A stretch of 64,000 bases of DNA from Rhodobiaceae bacterium (GCA_028278505.1 JANQEG010000087.1:1-64000); one strand, 5' to 3'. Positions 38,546-49,659 are shown, counted from the stretch's first letter. Program-made: numbers and translations. Notes: a model not told the origin generated them from the sequence alone.

Positions 38546-39058
38546 TCACGTTGACGCGCCGGTTGGCTTTGTGATCGCGGTGACCGCCCGGACCACGGTC
38601 TGCGGTGCGGCGAGGCCGGGAACGACCACATCGCGGCCGGAACCGGTCTCTATCCTCACCGTTCCCATATCCACCAGACGCCCGACCAAGCCGCGTTTGA
38701 CGGTCACCGCGCGGACCTCGTTAAGCGGGATCTCGCGGATGTCGGCGCCGAATCCACCTGAGTTGACCAGCAGCCGGCCCTCGGCCAGCGTCAGGCCGAT
38801 CGTTTCATAGCGGAACAGCGCATAGGCGCCGATCAGCGGCGGCGCGACGACGAACACCACCAGGCAGAGCCGGGCGAGATCGCTGTCCCCAAGCCCCGCC
38901 AGGTAGAGGATGAGCCAGGCGAGGCCGTAGAGCAGGGCAATCAGGACCGTCGGCAGAAACAGCGCCCAATGGGCCGACGCCGAATAGGGAACCGTCCATA
39001 TCGCCGCGCTTTCGGCGGACGCCCCGGTTGCCGGATCTTGAGAATCGCCGGTTGTCAT
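38546..39058 (-). CDS. Membrane protein with PH-like (bPH2) domain
   Basis: Two TM helices followed by YETIGLTLAEGRLLVNSGGFGADIREIPLNEVRAVTVKRGLVGRLVDMGTVRIETGSG. Confidence 0.65.
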   Translation of the reverse strand: MTTGDSQDPATGASAESAAIWTVPYSASAHWALFLPTVLIALLYGLAWLILYLAGLGDSDLARLCLVVFVVAPPLIGAYALFRYETIGLTLAEGRLLVNSGGFGADIREIPLNEVRAVTVKRGLVGRLVDMGTVRIETGSGRDVVVPGLAAPQTVVRAVTAITKPTGAST

Positions 39059-39134
39059 CGATCAGAGCCTAACCGCCCGGCGAAATCGGCGAAAGCCGCC
39101 GCGCCGCCGCGGCCAGAGGGTGTCATGACACGCT

Positions 39135-39842
39135 CTAGGGCGAGATTTCCCAGGTGATCTGGACGTCGACCCGGAACGTCAGCTCGCCGGCCTCGACCGG
39201 GACCGTCGCCGACATTTCCCGTGCCATCGCCATGGCGGCACCGCGCGGGGCGATCGGCACGGTGCGGCTTTCGGAGATGTTGGTGATGCGGCCGAGGGTG
39301 ACGCCGGCGGCCTCGGTCAGGATCCTGGCCTTGCGGAGCGCATCGGCGACGGCCGCGCGTCGGGCCTCGTCATAAAGCGCGGTGGTGTCATCGACGGCGA
39401 AGCGAATGTCGCCGATCCGGTTGGAGCCGGAGGTGACCGCGCGATCGAGCACCTCGCCGAGCTTGGCCAGTTCGCGCAGGCGCACCGACAACTGATTGCG
39501 CACGGTGTAGCCGACGATGCGCGGCGGCTGCTGGGTTTCGCGCTTGGGGTAGACAAAACGCGGCTCGACCGCAAAACCGGAGGTCTGCAAATCGCGGCCC
39601 TCGATCCCTGCCGCCTTCATCACGGCAACGAGCGCGTTCATGGCCGCCGTGTTGGCGTCGAGCGCGGCGCGCGCGGTTTCCGCTTCGGTGACGACGCCGG
39701 AGGTGATCATCGCCATGTCGGGCGCAGCCGCGATCTCGCCGGTGCCGCTCAGCGTCATCGTTGCCGGTTGCTCGTCCGACAGCGCCGGCGCCGTCATCGC
39801 GAGCAGAACTAGGAAGGCGGTTTTGAACATCTGCCGTCTCAT
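39135..39842 (-). CDS. SIMPL-domain (DUF541) periplasmic protein
   Basis: Signal peptide; TMTLSGTGEIAAAPDMAMITSGVVTEAETARAALDANTAAMNALVAVMKAAGIEGRDLQTSGFAVEPRF. Confidence 0.88.
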   Translation of the reverse strand: MRRQMFKTAFLVLLAMTAPALSDEQPATMTLSGTGEIAAAPDMAMITSGVVTEAETARAALDANTAAMNALVAVMKAAGIEGRDLQTSGFAVEPRFVYPKRETQQPPRIVGYTVRNQLSVRLRELAKLGEVLDRAVTSGSNRIGDIRFAVDDTTALYDEARRAAVADALRKARILTEAAGVTLGRITNISESRTVPIAPRGAAMAMAREMSATVPVEAGELTFRVDVQITWEISP

Positions 39843-40059
39843 CGGACCTCTTCTCCGCTGGAAACTGGTGCGACGGCGACATTTCCCCGACAGTCGGGCG
39901 AATTTGTGTCGGCCGTCTGTGCGGATCGGGGATTCTAAGACTGCGACGCTGTAATCGCTACAGGGGCTCGGCAAGACGTGGGATAATTCGAACAAAGGCA
40001 ATCTCCGCCGACGGCTGCATCTGCGGCCGTCCGCGCCGGTTCGAAACGGGAGTGGTTCA

Positions 40060-40878
40060 ATGCGAACATGGAAAAAGATCCTGATCGGCCTCGTCGTCGT
40101 CATCGTCGCCGTGATCGCCATCGTGTTTTACGCCACGAGCGATATCACCAAGACCGCCGACGCATTCTTCCAGGCGGTCAAATCGGGTGACGCCGAGCAG
40201 ATGGAAGGCTACCTCTCCGGCGGATTCAAGCGGTCGACCGACCGCGAAGGTCTGCAGGCCTTCATTCGCGACACCGGGCTTGACCGCTTCTCCTCGGCAA
40301 GCTGGGGCGGCCGTTCGGTCGACACTTCGGGCGGTGTGACGCGGGGTGAACTGGAGGGATCGATTACGCTGGAGGGCGGAGAAATCGTGCCGCTGACGAT
40401 CAAATTCGTCAAGGAAGGCGACGACTGGAAGATCAATGCCATCGAGAAGGACAAGGCGGGGATTTCCGAGGGCGAAGAGCCGAAACCGGTATCGCACGAT
40501 GTCCCCTCGAATGCCGACCTGGTGGCGATGGTCAATGCGACGACGCAGACCTTCGGCCGTTCGCTCAAGGCCAGGAGCCTCGACGAGTTCTACGACTCGA
40601 TTTCGGAAACCTGGAAACGCCAGACCACGGTCGAGGACTTGAACGCGGCGTTCAAGGTGTTCATCGATGCCGAGCTCGATCTGGCCGGGATTGCCGGGAT
40701 GAGTCCGGTCTTCGACATGGAGCCGGCGATCGGCGAGAACGGCGTTCTGGTGATCGAGGGGCACTATCCGTCAACGCCGCTGCGCCTGGACTTTCAGCAG
40801 AAATATCTGCAGGAGGGCAGCGAGTGGAAACTGCTCGGCCTCAATATGAACGTCAAGCCGGTGGAGACGGAACAATAG
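40060..40878 (+). CDS. Membrane-anchored hypothetical protein (lumazine-binding-like/DUF4878-like)
   Basis: N-terminal TM helix; repeated ITKTADAFFQAVKSGDAEQMEGYLSGGFK / VNATTQTFGRSLKARSLDEFYDSISETWK. Confidence 0.6.
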   Translation: MRTWKKILIGLVVVIVAVIAIVFYATSDITKTADAFFQAVKSGDAEQMEGYLSGGFKRSTDREGLQAFIRDTGLDRFSSASWGGRSVDTSGGVTRGELEGSITLEGGEIVPLTIKFVKEGDDWKINAIEKDKAGISEGEEPKPVSHDVPSNADLVAMVNATTQTFGRSLKARSLDEFYDSISETWKRQTTVEDLNAAFKVFIDAELDLAGIAGMSPVFDMEPAIGENGVLVIEGHYPSTPLRLDFQQKYLQEGSEWKLLGLNMNVKPVETEQ

Positions 40879-42691
40879 CCGGAGCGTTTGTTCCGGCGGT
40901 CGGTTCGGGCAGGTCGGCGTCGGTCAGCGTCTCCCGCTCTAAGAGCAGCGCCGCCAGCCGGTCGAGGTCGTCGCGGCGCTCCTTCAGGATGCCGGCGGCC
41001 GTCGCAAACGCGTCGTCGACGAGGGTCTTGACGGCGAGATCGATCTCGCGACCGGTGTCTTCGCTGAAGCGACGGCCGCCGCCTTCGACCGGCTGACCGA
41101 GGAAGCTGCCGGTCTCGGTCTCGTAGGCGACCTGGCCGAGCTTGTCGGTCATGCCGTAGCGGGTGACCATCGCCCGGGCGATCTCGGTGACGCGCTGCAG
41201 ATCGTCGGCCGCGCCCGTCGAAATCTCGCCGAACACCAGATCCTCGGCGGCGCGGCCGCCGAGCAGCACGGCCATCTTGTTCGTCAATTCCTCGCGGCGC
41301 ATCAGGAACCGGTCCTCGGTCGGCCTTTGCAGCGTGTAGCCGAGGGCACCGATGCCGCGCGGGATGATGGAAACCTTGTGAACGGGGTCCTGGCCGGGCA
41401 GGCTCAGCGCCACCAGGGCATGGCCGAGCTCGTGATACGCGACGGTCTTGCGTTCCAGCGGATTGAGCAGCCGGTTGCGTTTCTCCAGCCCGGCGACGAT
41501 GCGCTCGATCGCCAGCGTGAAGTCTTCCAGGGTCACGCCCTCGCGGTCGGCGCGGACCGCCTGGATCGCCGCCTCGTTGCAGAGATTGGCCAGGTCGGCG
41601 CCGCTGAAGCCGGGGGTCAGTTCGGCAACCTTCTCAAGGCTCGTTTCCGGATCGAGGACGATCTTGCGGGCGTGGACCCTCAGGATCGCGGCGCGGCCGA
41701 TCTTGTCGGGACGGTCGACCAGCACCTGGCGGTCGAAACGACCGGCGCGCAGCAGCGCCGGATCGAGGATTTCCGGCCGGTTGGTCGCCGCCAGGAGCAC
41801 GATGCCGGCGCTCGGATCGAAACCGTCGAGCTCGGCGAGGAGCTGATTGAGCGTCTGCTCCTTCTCGTCGGCGCCGCCCATGCTCGGGCCGATGCCGCGG
41901 GCGCGGCCGAGCGCGTCGAGTTCGTCGATGAAGATGATGCAGGGCGCGGCCTTGCGCGCCTGCTCGAACAGATCGCGGACGCGGGCGGCGCCGACGCCGA
42001 CGAACATTTCGACGAATTCCGAGCCCGAGATCGAGAAGAAGGAGACGCCCGCCTCGCCGGCGACGGCGCGGGCCAGAAGCGTCTTGCCGGTGCCCGGCGG
42101 GCCGACGAGCAACACGCCCTTCGGCGAGCGGGCGCCGAGGCTGCGGTAGCGCTCCGGCTCTCTCAGGAAGGAGACGATCTCGGCCAGCTCGGCCTTGGCC
42201 TCGTCGACGCCGGCGACGTCGTCGAAGGTGACCTTGGTGTCGGTCTCGACGAACACCTTGGCCTTGGATTTTCCGACGGTCATCAGGCCGCCGAATCCCT
42301 GTTTCTCGGCAAACCGGCGGAAGAAGAAGGACCAGATGGCGAAAAAGATGACCACCGGGATCACCCAGGAGAGGATGTCGCGGATGATGCTGTCCTGGAC
42401 CACGCCCTGGAACCTCACGCCGTGTTCGCGCAGCTGTTCGGCGATGTCCGGCTCGACCCGTGTGGTGACGAAATATTGGACGCCGTCGGGACGCGGATTG
42501 CGGAATCGTCCCTCGATGCTGTTCGGCTTGACGGCGACTTCGGCGATCTCACCGTCGGCGAGCAGCGCTTCGAACTCGCTGTAGGGCAGCGTTTCGGTGC
42601 TCTTATAGTTCGCCCAGAACAGCTGGACGGACATCAGCAGGAAGAATACGACCAACAGGTACCAGACGTTGATCTGCGTTTTCTTGTCCAC
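40853..42691 (-). CDS. ftsH: FtsH-type ATP-dependent zinc metalloprotease
   Basis: [52 protein letters not shown]. Confidence 0.95.
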   Translation of the reverse strand: MDKKTQINVWYLLVVFFLLMSVQLFWANYKSTETLPYSEFEALLADGEIAEVAVKPNSIEGRFRNPRPDGVQYFVTTRVEPDIAEQLREHGVRFQGVVQDSIIRDILSWVIPVVIFFAIWSFFFRRFAEKQGFGGLMTVGKSKAKVFVETDTKVTFDDVAGVDEAKAELAEIVSFLREPERYRSLGARSPKGVLLVGPPGTGKTLLARAVAGEAGVSFFSISGSEFVEMFVGVGAARVRDLFEQARKAAPCIIFIDELDALGRARGIGPSMGGADEKEQTLNQLLAELDGFDPSAGIVLLAATNRPEILDPALLRAGRFDRQVLVDRPDKIGRAAILRVHARKIVLDPETSLEKVAELTPGFSGADLANLCNEAAIQAVRADREGVTLEDFTLAIERIVAGLEKRNRLLNPLERKTVAYHELGHALVALSLPGQDPVHKVSIIPRGIGALGYTLQRPTEDRFLMRREELTNKMAVLLGGRAAEDLVFGEISTGAADDLQRVTEIARAMVTRYGMTDKLGQVAYETETGSFLGQPVEGGGRRFSEDTGREIDLAVKTLVDDAFATAAGILKERRDDLDRLAALLLERETLTDADLPEPTAGTNAPAIVPSPPA

Positions 42692-42899
42692 GATGTCCCC
42701 TCCACGAAAGGACCGTCACGACTTAAATAAGTTCGGCAGTGCGGGATTTCCCGGACCGAATGGCGGGAAAAGCCGCGGCCATGATACGCTCGTGGCCGCC
42801 GGCGGTCGAATGGTCCGGGGATCGCGCGCAGTTCGCGCGGCCGGGCGGCGCGGATGCGGCCGGCGGGCGTTCACGGTTTCAGGTCGAGGTGATTGATCG

Positions 42900-45377
42900 A
42901 TGGCGGCAGAGGAAAGACCGGATATCCCCGCAGCGCTCCCGGCATCGACCCTGCGCCGGGTCTGCGATCCGGCGGCCTTCGATTTCGCCACCACCGACGA
43001 GCTTGCCGCCATAGACGGCTTCATCGGCCAGGACCGGGCGCTCGACGCGATCCGTTTCGGCGCCCGGATCAAGCAGCCCGGCTTCAATCTCTTCGCGCTC
43101 GGCCCGGAGGGCTCGGGGCGGCTGACGGCGATCCGCGCCATTCTGGAAAAGCAGGCCTCCACCGAGCCCTGCGGCGAAGACTGGGTCTACGTCAACAATT
43201 TCGATCATCCGCATAAACCCCGGGCGATCCGGCTCGCCAAGGGGCTGGCGATAACCTTCCGCGATGCGATGGTCGAACTGATCGACGATCTGCGCATCAC
43301 CGTGCCCGGCCAGTTCGAGACCGACGATTACCGCAGCCGCCGGCGGGTCATCGACGAAGAGTTCGAAGGCTCCCAGCAGGGCGCGTTCGAGGCGCTGCGC
43401 GAGAAGGTGGCGGCGGAGAATATCGCCATATTGCGCACGCCGATGGGCTTTGCGCTGGCGCCGCTTAAGGGTGGCAAGGTGATCAAGCCGGAGGAGTTCG
43501 AGGCGCTGCCCGAAGACGAGCGATCGCGCATCCAGGCGAGGCTCGAAGCGCTCAACGGCGAGCTCGAAGAAGTCATTCATCAGCTACCGCGGATCGAAAA
43601 GGAGCGCCGCAACAGAATTCGCGAACTGAATGCCGGGATCGCCGAGATCGCCATCGGCAGTTCGATCGCGGTGACCGCGGAGCGCTTCCGCGATATCGCG
43701 GCGATCCAGGACTTCCTGAATGCCGCCAAGCACAATCTGATCAAGAACGTGGCGCTGTTTCTCGCCGAGGGAACCGACAACCCGGAAAGCCCGTTTCCGG
43801 CGATCACCCGGCCGACGATGGACGATCCGCGTTTCGCCGCCTTCATGGTCAACGTGTTTGCCGCCGCCGAAGATGACGGCGCGCCGGCCGCAGAGGCGCC
43901 GTGCGCGCCGATCGTTCACGAAAAGAACCCGACGCTCGGCAATCTGATCGGGCGCGTCGAGCATTTGGCGCAGATGGGTGCGCTGGTCACCAATTTCCTG
44001 CTGATCAAGCCGGGCGCGCTGCACCGTGCCAATGGCGGCTATCTGGTGCTCGATGCGCGCCGGGTGCTGACCGAGCCGTTCGCCTGGGACGCGCTCAAAC
44101 GGACGCTGAAGAGCGGATCGATCACGATCACCTCGCCGGGGGCCGAGGTCAGCCCGGTGCGGACCATCTCCCTCGAACCGGAGCCGATCCCCGCCGACAT
44201 CAAGGTGGTGCTGTTCGGCGAGCCGATGCTCTATTACCTGCTGGTGCAGCTCGACCCGGAGTTTTCCGAACTGTTCAAGGTGCAGGCGGATTTCGACACC
44301 GAAATCAAGCACTCGGACGACTCGGTCAGGCTCTATGCGCGGCTGATCGCCTCGATCGCCAAGAGCAAGGAGGTCAGGCCGATCGACAGGACCGGCGTGG
44401 CGCGGCTGATCGAGGAGGCGATCCGGGCCGCCGACGATTCGGAGCGCATCTCGCTGCGCATCGGTCACGTCGCCGACCTGATCCACGAGGCCGATTTCTG
44501 GGCCGCCTCGAACGGGCGCGACACCGTCAACGCCGACGACGTGGAGCAGGCGGTCGCCGAGCGCCGGCGCCGCCGCGATCGAATCCGGGAGCGCGGCCAG
44601 GAGGCGATCGAGCGCGGAACCGTGCTGATCGACACCGACGGCGAACAGATCGGCCAGGTCAACGGCCTGTCCGTGCTCGACCTCGGCAACACGAGGTTCG
44701 GGCGGCCGACGCGGATCACGGCGCGGGTGCGCATGGGCACCGGCAAGATCGTCGATATCGAGCGCGAGGTCGATCTCGGCGGGCCGCTGCATTCCAAGGG
44801 CGTCTTCATCCTGTCGAGCTATCTGGCAACGCGGTTCGCGCTCAACCGGCCGATGTCGTTGTGGGCGAGCATCGCGTTCGAGCAGTCCTATGGCGGCGTC
44901 GACGGCGACAGCGCCTCGAGCACCGAGCTCTATGCGCTGTTGTCGGCGCTGGCCGAGGTGCCGCTGCGCCAGGATCTGGCGATAACCGGCTCGGTCAACC
45001 AGCTCGGCCAGGTGCAGGCGATCGGCGGCGTCAACGAGAAGATCGAAGGGTTCTACGATCTGTGCCGGGCGCGCGGGCTGACCGGCCGCCAGGGGGTGCT
45101 GATCCCGGTCTCGAACGTCAAGCATCTGATGCTGCGCGCCGACGTTGCCGAGGCGGCCGCCGACGGCCGCTTCCACATCTACCCGGTGACGACGATCGAT
45201 GAGGGGATTGCGCTTCTGACCGGACGCCCGGCCGGCGCCCGGCAACCGGACGGCAGCTATCCCGACGGCAGCATCAATGCGCTCGTCGATCAGCGCCTCC
45301 GCGCCTTCGCCGAACGGCGCCGCGCCTTCGGCGCCGATCATGACGGCGACGGGCGCGAACCGAGGGAGGGCGTCTGA
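42900..45377 (+). CDS. Lon-like ATP-binding protease (LonB/AAA_32 type)
   Basis: LPASTLRRVCDPAAFDFATTDELAAIDGFIGQDRALDAIRFGARI; ASIAFEQSYGGVDGDSASSTELYALLSALAEVPLRQDLAITGSVNQLGQVQAIGGVNEKIEGF (Lon Ser/Lys dyad region). Confidence 0.93.
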   Translation: MAAEERPDIPAALPASTLRRVCDPAAFDFATTDELAAIDGFIGQDRALDAIRFGARIKQPGFNLFALGPEGSGRLTAIRAILEKQASTEPCGEDWVYVNNFDHPHKPRAIRLAKGLAITFRDAMVELIDDLRITVPGQFETDDYRSRRRVIDEEFEGSQQGAFEALREKVAAENIAILRTPMGFALAPLKGGKVIKPEEFEALPEDERSRIQARLEALNGELEEVIHQLPRIEKERRNRIRELNAGIAEIAIGSSIAVTAERFRDIAAIQDFLNAAKHNLIKNVALFLAEGTDNPESPFPAITRPTMDDPRFAAFMVNVFAAAEDDGAPAAEAPCAPIVHEKNPTLGNLIGRVEHLAQMGALVTNFLLIKPGALHRANGGYLVLDARRVLTEPFAWDALKRTLKSGSITITSPGAEVSPVRTISLEPEPIPADIKVVLFGEPMLYYLLVQLDPEFSELFKVQADFDTEIKHSDDSVRLYARLIASIAKSKEVRPIDRTGVARLIEEAIRAADDSERISLRIGHVADLIHEADFWAASNGRDTVNADDVEQAVAERRRRRDRIRERGQEAIERGTVLIDTDGEQIGQVNGLSVLDLGNTRFGRPTRITARVRMGTGKIVDIEREVDLGGPLHSKGVFILSSYLATRFALNRPMSLWASIAFEQSYGGVDGDSASSTELYALLSALAEVPLRQDLAITGSVNQLGQVQAIGGVNEKIEGFYDLCRARGLTGRQGVLIPVSNVKHLMLRADVAEAAADGRFHIYPVTTIDEGIALLTGRPAGARQPDGSYPDGSINALVDQRLRAFAERRRAFGADHDGDGREPREGV

Positions 45378-46135
45378 TGGCGGAAAAAACCGCACCTAAC
45401 GTCCGCCGCGTCCTGGTGGAATTCGGCCCGGGCGAACAGTCCGACCGGTTGCTCGACGCCGCGGCGCGGCTCGCAGCCGCCGTGCGGGCCGATCTTTCCG
45501 GCCTCTTCATCGAGGACAGCGCGCTGCTCGACCTTGCCGGCCTGCCGTTTGCGCGCGCGGTGGCGCCGCGGCCGGAACCGGCCCGTTCGCTGCAGCGTCC
45601 CGATATGGAGGCGATGTTTGCCGCGCTCGCCCGCCGCTGCCAGCGCGATCTCGAAATCGCCGCAAAGGCGGCCCGGCTCGGCTGGTCGTTCGAAGTGCTG
45701 CGCGGCGAGCGCCATACGATCCTGGAGACCGCCGGCGCCGGCGGCGATTTCGTCGTCGTCTCGACCGAGGTGGAAAGCCGCATCGGCATCGATCCGTGCC
45801 GCTCGGCGCGGCAGGCGGCAAGCGGGGTCGCCGGCGTCGTCGTGGTGCACAAGGCGATGCGGCCGAATGCGCGCGGCCCGGTCGTCATTCTCGACGGCGA
45901 CGATGCGGCGCCCATCAAGGCGGTCGCCGCCGATCTCGCCGCGGCGCAGTCGGCGCCGCTCAACACCATCGCGGCGCGAACGGATATCGACAGCATCGTT
46001 CTCGCGCTCGAAGCGGCGCGGCCATCCTTCGTCGTTGCCGATCTCAATTCGCCGCTCTTCGCCGAAGACGTTTCGATCCGGCGCATCGCCCGGGCGGCGT
46101 CGGCGCCGGTGCTTCTGGTCCGGGCGGAGACTTAG
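45377..46135 (+). CDS. Universal-stress-like protein
   Basis: TGATG overlap with lon-like gene; VRRVLVEFGPGEQSDRLLDAAARLAAAVRADLSGLFIED...IRRIARAASAPVLLVRAET. Confidence 0.55.
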   Translation: MAEKTAPNVRRVLVEFGPGEQSDRLLDAAARLAAAVRADLSGLFIEDSALLDLAGLPFARAVAPRPEPARSLQRPDMEAMFAALARRCQRDLEIAAKAARLGWSFEVLRGERHTILETAGAGGDFVVVSTEVESRIGIDPCRSARQAASGVAGVVVVHKAMRPNARGPVVILDGDDAAPIKAVAADLAAAQSAPLNTIAARTDIDSIVLALEAARPSFVVADLNSPLFAEDVSIRRIARAASAPVLLVRAET

Positions 46136-49100
46136 TCCGCAGCGTGATAGGGCGAAAGCGCCCGCCAGAGTTCAGCGCCGATCTCTTTGTCGACGGTTCC
46201 CGCGCTGTCGAGGAACGCAGCCCGGCGCGCCGGAAACGAAGCTGCGGCTTTTTTGAGCGTCCGGGTCTTGATGTGGCCGAAGCCGCGTATCGTCGCCGGC
46301 AGGGCGGCGAGTTCGGTCGCCGCTTCCAGATTGGCCGCGGTCAGGGCGGAGCAAAGCTCCTCGACCAGCGCCGCATAGCCGCTAACCAGCCGCCTTTCGG
46401 TGCGGCGTTCCTGCTGGTAGCCGAAAATGTCCAGCGGCGTGCCGCGCAAGCCCTTCATCCGCGCCATGAGCTGCAAGCCGGGCAGCAGCCAGCCGCCGAA
46501 GCGGCGCTTGCCGCGGCGTCCGTCCGCGGTCAGCGCGACGGGGACGAAGGGCGGGGCCATATAAAAGGCCAAACGGGACCGGTCGCCGGTCCGGCCCGTG
46601 AGCGGGCCGACGAAGGCCGGGTCGGTCAAGAGCCGCGCCACCTCGTACTCGTCCTTATAGGCCATCAGCCGGTAGGCGGTGCGGGAAACGGTCTCGGTAA
46701 ACCGGCCGGGCGCGCCGGAAACCGCCGTCTCGGCTTCGGCAGCGTTTTCGACGAGCCGGCGATAGCGGTCCGCATAGGCAACGCTCTGATAGGCGGCGAG
46801 TTCGGCGGCGAAAAGTTCGATCGGATCGTCGGCCGCGTCGGCGGCGGTCGTCAGCCCAAGGCTTTCGGCGACCGCCTGTAGGTCGGCGGCGGCAAGCCGG
46901 CCCCAATCAAAAGCGATGCGGTTCTTCTCGGCGGCAACGCCATGGGCGGCGATCGCGGCCTGGATCGCGGCGATATCGACCGGCAGCAGGCCGAGCTGCG
47001 CCGCGGCGCCGAGCAGCACCATATTGCCGAAGATGGTCTCGCCGAACGCCTTTTCCGCAATCGCATTGGCGTCGAGGCAATGGGCGCGCTCAGCGCCGAG
47101 GGCGGCGCCGATCCGCGCGCGATAGGCCTCGACCGGCAGCGTTGCCGACGGGTCGAAGGCCTGGGCGACCATCGGCACGGCATCGTCGAGCAGCACCGCA
47201 TGGCCGCCGGGCTTCAGCTTGGCGACGCCGCCGGGGCCGGCGGCGCAGGCGAGATCGCCGGCAATCAGGAGGTCGGCGGCGCCGTCGGGCAGGCGCGCGG
47301 CAAGATCGCTGGCGTTTGCGCCGATGCGGATATGGGTCGTTACTTCGCCGCCCTTCCGGGCCAATCCGGTGATGTCGAGGGCCGACACGGCGCGGCCCTC
47401 GAAATGGGCGGCGCGGCCGATAATGGCGCCAAGCGTGACAAGGCCGGTGCCGCCGACGCCGGCAATGACGATGCCGTAAGGTGCCGCGGTGTCGAGCGCG
47501 GCGGGGACGGGCAGGGCGGCGATCGGTGCCGCCGGCGGCGCCGTGGCCGGCTTCGGCGGCGGCGGCCGATCGGTCGTAACGGTGACGAAGCTCGGACAGA
47601 AGCCGTCGAGGCAGGACAGATCGGTATTGCAGGTGGAGGCGTCGATCCGCCGCTTGGTGCCGAAAGGCGTGTCGCGGCGGCGCACGGCGACGCAATGGGA
47701 GAGGTCCGAGCAGTCGCCGCAATCCTCGCAGACGCGGTGGTTGATGATGACGGCCGGCTCCGGCGCCGCCCAGCGGCCGCTCTTGCGGTGGCGGCGCTTT
47801 TCGGTGGCGCAGATCTGGTCGTAGATGATCGCCGACACGCCCGGAAGCGTTCGGCAATCGGCCATCACCTCGGCAAGGTCGTCGCGGTCGCGGAGCCGGA
47901 CGCCCGGCGGCAGCGCCGCGGGCGCCGGCCGGTCGGCAGAGCGGCCGGTGACGATATAGATCGGCGCAACACCCTCGGCGTGGAGCTGATGCGCGATGTC
48001 GGCGGCGCTCGGCGCGCCCTCCACCGGCTGGCCGCCGGTCATGGCGACGGCGTCGTTGACGAGGATCTTATAGGTGATCGGCACATTGGCAGCGACGGCG
48101 GCACGGATCGCCAGACTTCCGGAATGCATATAGGTGCCGTCGCCGAGGTTCTGGAAGACGTGTTTACAATCTGTAAAATTCGCGGCACCGATCCAATTGG
48201 CGCCCTCGCCACCCATTTGCGGGATCGTCGCGGTGCGGCTCTCGGGCGCCCACATCACCATTGAATGGCAGCCGATGCCGGCGGTCGCCACGCTTCCCTC
48301 GGGCGTTGCGGTGGAGCGGGCGTGCGGGCAGCCGGCGCAGAAATGCGGCGTGCGGGCCGGCAGATCGATGCCGGCGGGCGCTTCGGCGGCCAGTTCTGCG
48401 GCGGCCGCGTTCAAATGGTCGCGGAGGCCTTCCGGCAGATCGGGCAGGCCGGCGATGCGCGGCGCGACGAGGCGGGCGAGCAGGCGCGGATCGGTCTCGC
48501 CGATCGCCGTCACGAGTTCTTTCTCAGTCTCGTCGGTTTTCCCAAGGATTTGCGGCCGCTCTCCGTCGGGCCAGGAAAACGCCAGGTCCTTCGCCTGGGT
48601 TTCGATAACGGCGCGTTTTTCCTCGACGACGATTACTTTGTCGAACCCGCGCAGGAATTCGCCATTGGCGGCGTCTTCGAGCGGCCAGACGAGGCCGATC
48701 TTGCGCAGGCCGATGCCGAGATCGGCGAGATCGCAATCGGCAAGCCCGAGCAGAGCAAAAGCCTCGCGCAGGTCGCGATAGGGCTTGCCGGCGGCAACGA
48801 AACCAAGCCTTTTTACCGACGGTGCGATCTCGGTGCGGTCGAACGGATTTGCGCGGGCGAAGGCGCGGACGGCGGGCAGCTTATAGCGGTGCAGCAGCGT
48901 GTCCTGGTCCCAGCGGGTGTTCGGCCAGCGCGGGCCGAGCCCGGTTTCGGGCAGAGCCACATCGTTGGGAAGGGCGAACGAAAGCGGCAGGTCCGGCAGG
49001 GTCACCGAGGCGGAGGTGTCGACGAGGTCGGCGACCAGCTTGAGGCCGACCCAGAGGCCGGAGAAGCGGGAGAGGGCGTAGCCGGCCAGGCCGAATTCCA

Positions 49101-49659
49101 GGATTTCAACCGCATCGACCGGGTGCAGGACCGGGATCGCGGCGGCGATAAACGCTTGTTCGCACTGGTTGGGAATGCTCGACGACGAGGCCGCCGGATC
49201 GTCGCCGACGACGGCAAGCACGCCGCCTTGTTGGTGGGCGCCGTCGAAACTGGCGTGTTTGATGGCGTCGGCGGCGCGGTCAAGCCCGGGGTTCTTGGCG
49301 TACCACAGGCCGAACACGCCCTGATGCGGGCCGCCGCCATAGATTTCGGTCTGCTGGCTGCCCCACACCGCATTGACCGCCAGCTCCTCGTTGAGGCCGG
49401 GCTCGAAGCGGATTTGCAAGCGGGCAAGGTCGTCGCGATTGCGCCACAGGGCGAAGTCGAGCCCGCCGAGCGGCGAGCCGCGATAGCCGGAGACGAAGCC
49501 GGCGGTGTCGAGGCCGTTTGCCCGGTCCTGTTCCTTCTGCAGACGCAGCAGGGTGACGATCGTCTCGGGGCCGGACAGGTAGAGCCGTTCGGCGGTTGGT
49601 CCGCCGCCGGTTTCGGCCGCACGCCTGCCGGCGGCAACCGGTGCCTCTCCCATCTCCAC
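46132..49659 (-). CDS. Indolepyruvate:ferredoxin oxidoreductase, fused alpha/beta-type
   Basis: FVSGYRGSPLGGLDFALWRN; HFCAGCPHARST; VRDLGDGTYMHSG-like region; VIAGVGGTGLVTLGAIIGRAAHFEG. Confidence 0.92.
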   Translation of the reverse strand: MEMGEAPVAAGRRAAETGGGPTAERLYLSGPETIVTLLRLQKEQDRANGLDTAGFVSGYRGSPLGGLDFALWRNRDDLARLQIRFEPGLNEELAVNAVWGSQQTEIYGGGPHQGVFGLWYAKNPGLDRAADAIKHASFDGAHQQGGVLAVVGDDPAASSSSIPNQCEQAFIAAAIPVLHPVDAVEILEFGLAGYALSRFSGLWVGLKLVADLVDTSASVTLPDLPLSFALPNDVALPETGLGPRWPNTRWDQDTLLHRYKLPAVRAFARANPFDRTEIAPSVKRLGFVAAGKPYRDLREAFALLGLADCDLADLGIGLRKIGLVWPLEDAANGEFLRGFDKVIVVEEKRAVIETQAKDLAFSWPDGERPQILGKTDETEKELVTAIGETDPRLLARLVAPRIAGLPDLPEGLRDHLNAAAAELAAEAPAGIDLPARTPHFCAGCPHARSTATPEGSVATAGIGCHSMVMWAPESRTATIPQMGGEGANWIGAANFTDCKHVFQNLGDGTYMHSGSLAIRAAVAANVPITYKILVNDAVAMTGGQPVEGAPSAADIAHQLHAEGVAPIYIVTGRSADRPAPAALPPGVRLRDRDDLAEVMADCRTLPGVSAIIYDQICATEKRRHRKSGRWAAPEPAVIINHRVCEDCGDCSDLSHCVAVRRRDTPFGTKRRIDASTCNTDLSCLDGFCPSFVTVTTDRPPPPKPATAPPAAPIAALPVPAALDTAAPYGIVIAGVGGTGLVTLGAIIGRAAHFEGRAVSALDITGLARKGGEVTTHIRIGANASDLAARLPDGAADLLIAGDLACAAGPGGVAKLKPGGHAVLLDDAVPMVAQAFDPSATLPVEAYRARIGAALGAERAHCLDANAIAEKAFGETIFGNMVLLGAAAQLGLLPVDIAAIQAAIAAHGVAAEKNRIAFDWGRLAAADLQAVAESLGLTTAADAADDPIELFAAELAAYQSVAYADRYRRLVENAAEAETAVSGAPGRFTETVSRTAYRLMAYKDEYEVARLLTDPAFVGPLTGRTGDRSRLAFYMAPPFVPVALTADGRRGKRRFGGWLLPGLQLMARMKGLRGTPLDIFGYQQERRTERRLVSGYAALVEELCSALTAANLEAATELAALPATIRGFGHIKTRTLKKAAASFPARRAAFLDSAGTVDKEIGAELWRALSPYHAAD

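Noticed and set aside
42692-42899. Heat-shock sigma-32 promoter between ftsH-like and lon-like genes
   Set aside because: No convincing CTTGAA/CCCCAT pair found by eye on either strand.
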